Shown one piece after another: positions 60,001 through 64,000 of a stretch of 64,000 bases of DNA. Both the position numbers and the translations under genes were made by a program. The notes beneath the pieces are model-generated. The model was not told the DNA's origin. It made no database searches and was given only the letters and a program-made list of their open reading frames with translations. Position 1 is the first letter of the stretch. The number at the start of each line of letters is the position of its first letter. This DNA comes from Mimachlamys varia (lineage: Eukaryota; Mollusca; Bivalvia; Pectinida; Pectinidae): assembly GCA_947623455.1 (NCBI GenBank), contig OX392527.1:46606401-46670400 (forward strand). Reading direction: 5' to 3'.

Positions 60001-63000
60001 ATCAGGATAAGTGACCTCTTACCTTCGCTAGTGTCCTCTGTGACCTTGACCTCTGTGTCTGTGACCTTCTTTGTGGTGGTCAGTATGCGACTGTGGCAGT
60101 GCTGTTCGATGCTGTCCACAACGGTCAGTAGAGCGTCCAGTGACAAAAGGTGGGTGGAGAAGAGGCCCTGCACGGGGAATGCATTCTGAGGAGGTAACAC
60201 AATCATGACGTCATTCAAAAGTTCCTGAATGACCTTTGACCCATCAGTATCAACCAATCTTCAGCAGTGAAATGACATTAAATATTCTTGATTTTGTTTT
60301 TTTCCTAACCATTGGGTTACTCTCAATAACCCTTTCAGCAAGGCCAGGCCATGACAGTTACAATCCACTTAAGTGACTCCGAAAATGATAAAGGCTTTAA
60401 TATCTGTGTGAGTGGAGTTCCTGGACTTTTGAATTTATTTCCCAGGGAAAACACTGATTCAGTATATAACTTATACCCATGTTTATAGTTTTGAACAAGA
60501 CATTATTCAGAGCTAAATATCTATCTCCTGTCCTATTCCGCGTAAGATTTATTGTATGAATTTTTTAAAAGTATTTATTTCAATAAATGAAATAATAATG
60601 CAATATTCAAAATTTCAGACATGTAGACAAAATGTTTATGTATATCAGGACTGTACCTTGGAGAGAAGTTTGCAGACAACATTTTTCTGTATATTAGCAC
60701 TGTACCTTGGAGAGAAGTTTGCAGACAACATTTTTCTGTATATTAGCACTGTACCTTGAAGAGAAGTTTGGTGACAATATTTTTATGTATATTGGCACTG
60801 TACCTTGGAGAGAAGTTTGGTGAGATCCTCAAACAGGTTGGAGCAGTAGAGATCACAGTCGTAGTTAAGGTAGAGCTCTGTTACCAGGCCGGGGATCCTC
60901 CACAGTTGTACGATAGACTCTAGAGCTATCTCACGTATCTCAAACGATATTCTCGGAGACTCCGATATGATGATATCTGTTAGTTTTGTAAGGTACATCT
61001 ACAAGAAATTTTTTTGAAGAAACAAATTAATAAGGCTCAATCAAAACAAACCAATTGATAAAATAGAATTACATGTTTTTAGGGAAGGCATGATCAAAAT
61101 GATATTAAGGAGAAGTCAATATGGTATTTGCTTCTTTTTTTTTTTAACATATTTTGATGAAATGCATGATCAAATGATAAACAGAAGCCACTATGGTTTT
61201 CCTATTGTATTCAGTGACAATTACAAGAAAAGCTAGAACAAATTCACCGATAAGTACAACGACGTACCTCCAGCTGCAACTTAAGGTGACTCCTGATGGA
61301 CTCAAACACAAGGAAGCATACTCTGAGGGAGGCGGAGAACAGGGACAGCCTCTCAGACTGTAACAGCTGGATAAGAGAAAAACATTCTTCATTTACATAT
61401 AAAGTAGGTGAACATATACTTCTATTCAAAATACAGGTAAAACAAAAAAGAAAATCTTCAAAGATACAAAAATTAAATTGCTTTTATCATGGAGGATGAA
61501 AATATTTACATGCAGCAAACTTTCTATTTCTTAGTCCATGCTGATTCTTGTCCAACAAAACTTCAGTGAAGAACAAAAAGTCGAATATGTGGGTGGAAAT
61601 CAGTTTTATTTGTTGTATTCTTATTTCAGACATAATTTTATTTTTGTTGACCAGATCACGCCAACTCTCTTGCTCTAGAAGTTGTTCAGCAGACTTACTT
61701 GCATCACTACAGATCCAGGGCCATTTCATTTCAACGGTTGAACCAGTTGAAACGCGTTTAAATTTTTCAAATATGAAATATTAGGTTGGATCTACTATTA
61801 AATCTGATACTGCTTTCATGGGAGCCTTAAAACTAGACTAAGCTTTTCAAGTCCTACATAAAGTTTTGCAGGCCAGTCAGGATTTTTTAACCCGAATATG
61901 TTATATTTATAAACAGAAAAATCAGTTGTTCCAAATAAACAAATGGGCCACAGATTATTCGATCAGGAGGGCTTACCAGGAAAAGGTGTCGGCACATCTC
62001 ATCCTTGACCAGGAACAGGAGCGAGTTATACTGGCCGATGTGGTCAGCTCCGGACTCGAACGCCACGGTCAGCAGACTCAGTCCCATGTGGATCATAACG
62101 TCAGTGTTGTGGCGGTCAATCGGATTGGTCAACGAGATAAGGAAACGGAACAGCTCCCGAACACACGGCAGCCCATATGGTATCAGAGGTCCAGACCCTT
62201 GGGACACAATTTCCAACGGAAATTTCATTAGAATCTAGTTCAAGAAGCTATATATCATTATAGTCATTTTCTCAATTTTCAAACATACTGTCACATTTCT
62301 ATCTACAACATCAAAATAGTTAAATCAATCAACCCTTAAATTTTACAATGAACTAACCCAACCTATGAATTGGATGAGTTCAAATGTGTCTTCAGGGGTG
62401 AATGAGTTCAAAATATCTTATTTTGTATAGTCATAAAACATTTATCACAACCCAACTGATATATAGCTATTACATGTTTATTCTTCAAACAATTAACATA
62501 TATATGTACACAGTACTGACAAAATATTTTTTTGATTCCAATCAATTTCCGTCCACAGTTGGTATGTCTACTGATCTGATATTCATATAAATACTGATGT
62601 GACCAATACCAGGCATGGACTTATTGGGGGAAAAACAGTAGACATATAAAGTGTGATTTGTTTTATAGAACCACCAATAACAAAAAGTGTCGTATAAAAC
62701 CAAGCCTACCTTCCCTGGACTGGTGGGGTGTGAATCTGACACCCCGAGGGTTCACATACTCGTCCTGGGCGGCACTGTCCGACACGTCTGCAGCAGACTG
62801 TACAGACTCGCTATCATCCCCCGCCTCCGACACCAAACTCAGCTGGTCCGCCTGCTCCTCAATAAATAGCTCTGGCTCATTCCACTTCTGTCGGGGAAGA
62901 CATATGACAAATTTATACAACTACGCTAATACATTTCAGGGAGCATGTGACATTCAGTGTCGGTCAACAGAGATATTGATAAAGATCACACTTTAAAGTC

Positions 63001-63652
63001 ATGTAAAGACAGTTGCCCAAGGTTACATAAAGATGGCTGCCTGGTTAGAAAAGATAGAGGTAATGGTGTTGCAACAGTGGCAACACAACAGTTTTGGTTA
63101 CTTCAATATCATCCATGCTAAGGGCAAATGTTGGCCCGTACATTAAGAACATGAAATGAATTAGACCAAACGATTCACCAAACTAGCAGATAGTTTATAA
63201 ATCAGTACTTTTACCTACAGGTATAGAATTTTAAACCAAATATCATGATCATATGGTCAGTCCAAATGTGATAATGCATCAGGTACTACATACCCCGGTA
63301 GGAACTTTTTACTCCTGGCATTGGTGTTAAAACCAAATTTTGCTTCTTATTTATTCATACCATTACAAAAACTATGAAAAACAATTACAGTTATCTGCTA
63401 TCACTCCTAAGATAGATTGTACTTGTTATACATGACTAATCACTTGCCGGTACAGAAGAATCCACTTACTCTGTTGTATGCCATTTCTTCCTCCTCTGGT
63501 ACAGACAGTGTGACCTGAGGTGCTGAACTGTCAGTTTGTTCTTCCCCTTGTTCCGAGCTCTCCTCTCCTGGAGGTGGTTTATCTTCCTCTGTTGTCTGGA
63601 GAGCTTCAGTGCTTTCACCCTCCATATCCTGTCTCTCTCGCTCCGATGCATT
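38823..63652 (-). CDS. GBF1: GBF1: Golgi brefeldin A-resistant Arf guanine-nucleotide exchange factor (partial, 29 exons)
   Basis: Large Sec7-family exchange factor that loads GTP on Arf at the cis-Golgi/ERGIC and so drives COPI coat recruitment. I assembled 29 exons with GT-AG junctions; all phases agree and the joined frame is 1,591 codons without a stop. Domain order matches animal GBF1 (about 1,860 residues in human): acidic linker, [13 protein letters not shown] box ([10 protein letters not shown]), Sec7 with FRLPGEAP and [13 protein letters not shown]1-HDS3, and a proline-rich C-terminus. The invariant Glu of FRLPGEA, the glutamic finger that expels GDP, is present. The N-terminal DCB part lies beyond 64000. 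Exon 29 ends at a donor (gtaagtga), so at least one more exon follows. Introns are mostly 0.2-1 kb; the one between 49210 and 43961 is swollen by repeats. Identification is very secure. Confidence 0.97.
40061..40140. mobile_element. Small hairpin element, copy 2 of 4
   Basis: CTCATTCTCCCCTGAAATTT and GAACTCTTC on one side, GAAGAGTTCAAATGTGTC and AAGGGTAAA on the other. It is in the GBF1 intron between exons 28 and 29. Confidence 0.55.
40822..41008. mobile_element. MITE-like inverted-repeat element (about 185 bp)
   Basis: GGGCTATTCAATTAAA, TATCTACCTG and CCCAGGACTCC on the left are inverse to CTGGAGTCCTAGGG, GGTAGATG and GGAATAGCCC on the right. It is in a GBF1 intron. Confidence 0.7.
41314..41500. 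repeat. Two-copy tandem repeat, 103-bp period
   Basis: TTTAAATCTGTGGGACTAAA followed by CAGCTCTACAGATCTA occurs from 41314 and again from 41417. Confidence 0.75.
41579..41731 (-). CDS. GBF1: GBF1 window exon 28: proline-rich tail
   Basis: A 153-bp low-complexity exon, starting [15 protein letters not shown] and with [20 protein letters not shown]. Phases agree on both sides. Confidence 0.85.
42236..42404 (-). CDS. GBF1: GBF1 window exon 27: HDS3
   Basis: 56 codons plus one base: [40 protein letters not shown]. Human has [15 protein letters not shown] and ERIDCFLPHLRDELF. Confidence 0.95.
42540..42705. repeat. Two-copy tandem repeat in a GBF1 intron, about 88-bp period
   Basis: ACAATATTGGCACCCTGAAC, AAAACTATGATAAAAA and TTGCAATGTAT occur twice, with small length differences. 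Confidence 0.75.
43152..43265 (-). CDS. GBF1: GBF1 window exon 26: HDS3
   Basis: 38 codons, [20 protein letters not shown] and [17 protein letters not shown]. Acceptor taattccag, donor gtaaagat. Confidence 0.95.
43345..43428. mobile_element. Small hairpin element, copy 3 of 4
   Basis: CTCATACACCCCAGAAGG and GAACTCTTCCAATT on one side, GGTTGGAATAGTTCATT and TTTTGGGGTGAATGAG on the other. It is in the intron between exons 25 and 26. Confidence 0.6.
43860..43961 (-). CDS. GBF1: GBF1 window exon 25: HDS3
   Basis: 34 codons, [20 protein letters not shown] and [13 protein letters not shown], joined in phase 0 across the large intron. Confidence 0.95.
45821..47570 (+). pseudogene. Possible captured gene fragment inside the AAGTATACTT element
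   Basis: A CpG-containing, promoter-like stretch (about 45460-45780) is followed by a frame from ATG at 45821. That frame joins through donor AAAG|gtaacg (46124) and acceptor ttttacacag (46841) to [19 protein letters not shown], with a stop at 46946; the product would be 136 residues. A second possible start, ACAAGATGGCAGCC at 46099, uses another frame. AATAAA is at 47552. I recognise no protein family. It could be a host gene piece or a chance frame; the coordinated signals and the different base composition favour capture. Confidence 0.35.
46300..46480. repeat. Dispersed repeat inside the putative captured intron
   Basis: Reverse complement of 31205-31345 over most of its length, for example AAATCTCATTGAAAATTCAA and CCCTCAAATTCTCCC. 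The two copies are about 15 kb apart. Confidence 0.65.
49210..49340 (-). CDS. GBF1: GBF1 window exon 24
   Basis: [16 protein letters not shown] and [20 protein letters not shown], close to human. It is followed by the 5.2-kb repeat-filled intron. Confidence 0.96.
49447..49620. mobile_element. MITE-like hairpin (about 175 bp) in a GBF1 intron
   Basis: CCGTATTTATCTGCCAATAA then GCCC on the left is inverse to GGGCTTATTGAAGGATAAAT then ACAG on the right. Part of the same sequence (AATAAGCCCATTCAAATC) occurs near 42498. Confidence 0.65.
49922..50263 (-). CDS. GBF1: GBF1 window exon 23
   Basis: 342 bp. A Lys-rich start ([17 protein letters not shown]) is followed by [20 protein letters not shown] and [11 protein letters not shown]. 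Enters and leaves in phase 1. Confidence 0.95.
50586..50826 (-). CDS. GBF1: GBF1 window exon 22
   Basis: 80 codons plus one base, with [20 protein letters not shown] and VEASLNGG. Acceptor ttaaccag; the donor is gtcagttt, a GT with C at position 3. Confidence 0.94.
51288..51454 (-). CDS. GBF1: GBF1 window exon 21: Ser-rich linker
   Basis: [24 protein letters not shown] and ENGSWLL align with human [21 protein letters not shown] and NSGWLV. Confidence 0.94.
52018..52409 (-). CDS. GBF1: GBF1 window exon 20: HDS2
   Basis: The longest exon (392 bp): [39 protein letters not shown] and [20 protein letters not shown], all close to human. Confidence 0.97.
52754..52869 (-). CDS. GBF1: GBF1 window exon 19: HDS2 start
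   Basis: 38 codons plus two bases, [16 protein letters not shown] and [16 protein letters not shown]. Acceptor gtttttccag, donor gttggtaa. Confidence 0.93.
53261..53450 (-). CDS. GBF1: GBF1 window exon 18
   Basis: 190 bp with [31 protein letters not shown] and [17 protein letters not shown]. Confidence 0.95.
53910..53977 (-). CDS. GBF1: GBF1 window exon 17
   Basis: A 68-bp exon, [17 protein letters not shown]. Aligns with human VEDFVDPNGKISLQREE. Leaves in phase 2. Confidence 0.94.
54512..54688 (-). CDS. GBF1: GBF1 window exon 16: HDS1 continuation
   Basis: 59 codons, [16 protein letters not shown] and [20 protein letters not shown]. The donor GAG|gtaggt is chosen over a GT four bases downstream because it keeps LIE joined to VEDFVD. 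Confidence 0.96.
54899..54998 (-). CDS. GBF1: GBF1 window exon 15: HDS1 continuation
   Basis: 100 bp with [20 protein letters not shown], almost the human sequence, ending LLSSVE. Confidence 0.97.
55166..55338 (-). CDS. GBF1: GBF1 window exon 14: HDS1
   Basis: 57 codons plus two bases, [16 protein letters not shown] and [20 protein letters not shown]. This is the first homology-downstream-of-Sec7 region, involved in lipid-droplet and Golgi membrane binding in human GBF1. Confidence 0.97.
55685..55748 (-). CDS. GBF1: GBF1 window exon 13: end of Sec7
   Basis: A 64-bp exon giving [17 protein letters not shown] and YLWK, the conserved exit from Sec7. Acceptor ctgattttcag, donor gtaattaa. Confidence 0.95.
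56300..56382 (-). CDS. GBF1: GBF1 window exon 12: Sec7 C-terminal part
   Basis: 27 codons plus two bases, [15 protein letters not shown] and [10 protein letters not shown]. Aligns with human EFRKNLKGVNGGKDF and ILEDMYHAIK. Confidence 0.96.
56573..56698 (-). CDS. GBF1: GBF1 window exon 11: Sec7 motif 2
   Basis: 42 codons, [16 protein letters not shown] then [18 protein letters not shown]. The usual Thr of MLNTDQHN is Val here, while Asp, Gln and His are kept. Acceptor gattgttttag, donor gtatgctg. Confidence 0.96.
56957..56982. repeat. Uninterrupted run of 26 G
   Basis: Flanked by CAT on both sides and preceded by a seven-C run at 56940-56946. It lies in a GBF1 intron. It could fold as a G-quadruplex; its length may also be uncertain from sequencing. 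Confidence 0.85.
57151..57274 (-). CDS. GBF1: GBF1 window exon 10: Sec7 catalytic loop
   Basis: 41 codons with [20 protein letters not shown]. The Glu in FRLPGEA is the glutamic finger required for exchange, and it is intact. Confidence 0.98.
57862..58075 (+). repeat. SINE, copy 2
   Basis: Same element as at 8385-8590, in the opposite orientation: GATATTAGCCAGGTGGTATA, GCCTGATAAGGCAGCTCCTG, GTAAAGCGCTTTAGAATGGC and AGATAGGGCGCTATATC, with an ATTATTATC tail. It lies in the intron between exons 9 and 10 of GBF1, antisense to the gene. Confidence 0.7.
58191..58393 (-). CDS. GBF1: GBF1 window exon 9: start of the Sec7 domain
   Basis: Starts [16 protein letters not shown] and continues [17 protein letters not shown], both Sec7 hallmarks of the GBF1/GNOM branch. 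Leaves in phase 2 and is completed by the G of the next exon. Confidence 0.97.
58769..58896 (-). CDS. GBF1: GBF1 window exon 8: basic linker before Sec7
   Basis: Enters in phase 1 and leaves in phase 0, with [13 protein letters not shown] and ending AVKHKKK, the counterpart of human IKNKKK just before TGTEQFN. Too short and too broken by frame to be seen as a simple ORF. Confidence 0.9.
59261..59395 (-). CDS. GBF1: GBF1 window exon 7: linker to Sec7
   Basis: About 45 codons ([19 protein letters not shown], then [13 protein letters not shown]), entering and leaving in phase 1. Low-complexity linker with no domain, supported by matching phases (acceptor taattttag, donor gtaatttt). Confidence 0.85.
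60023..60185 (-). CDS. GBF1: GBF1 window exon 6: end of HUS
   Basis: 54 codons plus one base. It starts [20 protein letters not shown] and ends in an acidic, Thr-rich tail. Confidence 0.95.
60651..60825. repeat. 49-bp tandem repeat copying the exon 5 donor site
   Basis: CTGTACCTTGGAGAGAAGTT-type units start at 60651, 60700, 60749 and 60798. The last one is the true exon-intron boundary. Each intronic copy therefore carries a CTTCTCTCCAAG|GTACAG donor-like sequence; the third has one change (CTTCAAG). Confidence 0.9.
60804..60998 (-). CDS. GBF1: GBF1 window exon 5: HUS continuation
   Basis: 65 codons with [12 protein letters not shown] and [20 protein letters not shown]. The donor end (CTCCAAG|gtacag) is copied three more times in the adjacent intron. 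Confidence 0.95.
61268..61366 (-). CDS. GBF1: GBF1 window exon 4: HUS continuation
   Basis: 33 codons, [18 protein letters not shown] and on, aligned with human LLSIERLNLYAASLRVCF. Acceptor cttatccag, donor gtacgtcg. Confidence 0.95.
61977..62197 (-). CDS. GBF1: GBF1 window exon 3: HUS box
   Basis: Carries [20 protein letters not shown] and DRHN, the homology-upstream-of-Sec7 box that contacts the DCB domain in dimerisation, then MIHMGL and KDEMCRHLF. Enters in phase 1 and leaves in phase 0. Confidence 0.97.
62333..62409. mobile_element. Small hairpin element, copy 4 of 4
   Basis: ATGAACTAACCCAACCTATG and ATTGGATGAGTTCAAATG, then TTCAGGGGTGAATGAGTTC. It is in the intron between exons 2 and 3 of GBF1. 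Confidence 0.55.
62710..62887 (-). CDS. GBF1: GBF1 window exon 2: linker ending in the [10 protein letters not shown] signature
   Basis: 59 codons plus one base. It starts [12 protein letters not shown] and contains [12 protein letters not shown], which is nearly identical to human GBF1 just before the HUS domain. Confidence 0.95.
63470..63652 (-). CDS. GBF1: GBF1 window exon 1: acidic linker before HUS
   Basis: 61 codons, phase 0 at both ends (acceptor ttttcaag, donor gtaagtgg). Rich in Glu, Ser and Pro, with [18 protein letters not shown]. This region is poorly conserved in the family; it is assigned by position, splice signals and frame. Confidence 0.85.
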
Positions 63653-64000
63653 CTTGAAAATAAAAGGAATGTCTTGAGTAAATTTTGAGGAATTTAAAAA
63701 GAATAATACTTTACAAACATTCTTTGAAAATTAAACCAATCACTGTTTTGGGTAAGAAACTTAACCCCAACCTCCTGAATGCAGATACATACACTTAAAG
63801 AAAAAATATACTGAAGCAAAAATTTCCAGCTCATTTTTGTTTTTGAATGTCTTATTTTCACATATTTTGTAATTTGACATGCTTTTTGAAATGTATAAAA
63901 GTTAGTATACAGGATCCATAATAAGACCATAACATATTACAGGTGGCATTGCTGGTCCTTTATGCAGGTATACCAGTAAGCCATGTCTGTGGAAAGTTAT

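Noticed and set aside
60556..60759. Plus-strand frame of 67 codons
   Set aside because: Created by the 49-bp tandem repeat next to GBF1 exon 5.
61866..62231. Plus-strand frame of 121 codons
   Set aside because: It is antisense to GBF1 window exon 3, which matches the HUS domain precisely.

Overview
This is AT-rich metazoan DNA with spliced genes, many short inverted-repeat elements and SINEs. Most likely it is from a mollusc, probably a bivalve. The grounds are a GBF1 gene that aligns along its length with animal GBF1, tandem B-box/coiled-coil/propeller genes of a kind expanded in bivalves, and dispersed repeats of molluscan style. The species cannot be fixed from sequence alone. Gene identities come from recalled family sequence, and splice sites were read by eye.

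Layout. (1) 1-6.7 kb, minus strand: the 5' end of a gene whose N-terminus is calponin-homology-like. It has three coding exons and continues off the left edge. (2) 6.8-19.8 kb: a gene-free, repeat-rich stretch with a SINE, MITEs, a 17-bp minisatellite of about 1.26 kb, and a dead mariner split by a long foldback element. (3) 19.8-27.3 kb, plus strand: two tandem paralogues, each with one coding exon, of a RING-less B-box/coiled-coil/NHL-like-propeller protein. (4) 27.3-38.8 kb: no convincing coding sequence, but a MITE and a degenerate array built on CCAATCAAAT. It may hold the last exon and 3' UTR of GBF1. (5) 38.8-63.7 kb, minus strand: 29 consecutive GBF1 exons whose reading phases all agree (4,773 bp, 1,591 codons). 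They run from the linker before the HUS box through the Sec7 domain and HDS regions to the proline-rich C-terminus. The N-terminal DCB exons lie beyond the right edge, and the terminal exon was not firmly found.

The most unusual structure is in the 5.2-kb GBF1 intron between 43,961 and 49,210. An array of 324-bp units is interrupted by a 3.2-kb insertion with short terminal inverted repeats and arms built from the palindrome AAGTATACTT. Inside is a fragment that looks like a captured gene: a CpG-containing promoter-like stretch, two possible exons joined by a GT-AG intron, and a polyadenylation signal.

The three host loci have no evident functional link. GBF1 is a housekeeping Golgi Arf exchange factor. 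The B-box pair is of a type usually associated with regulation or innate defence. The CH-type gene is probably cytoskeletal.
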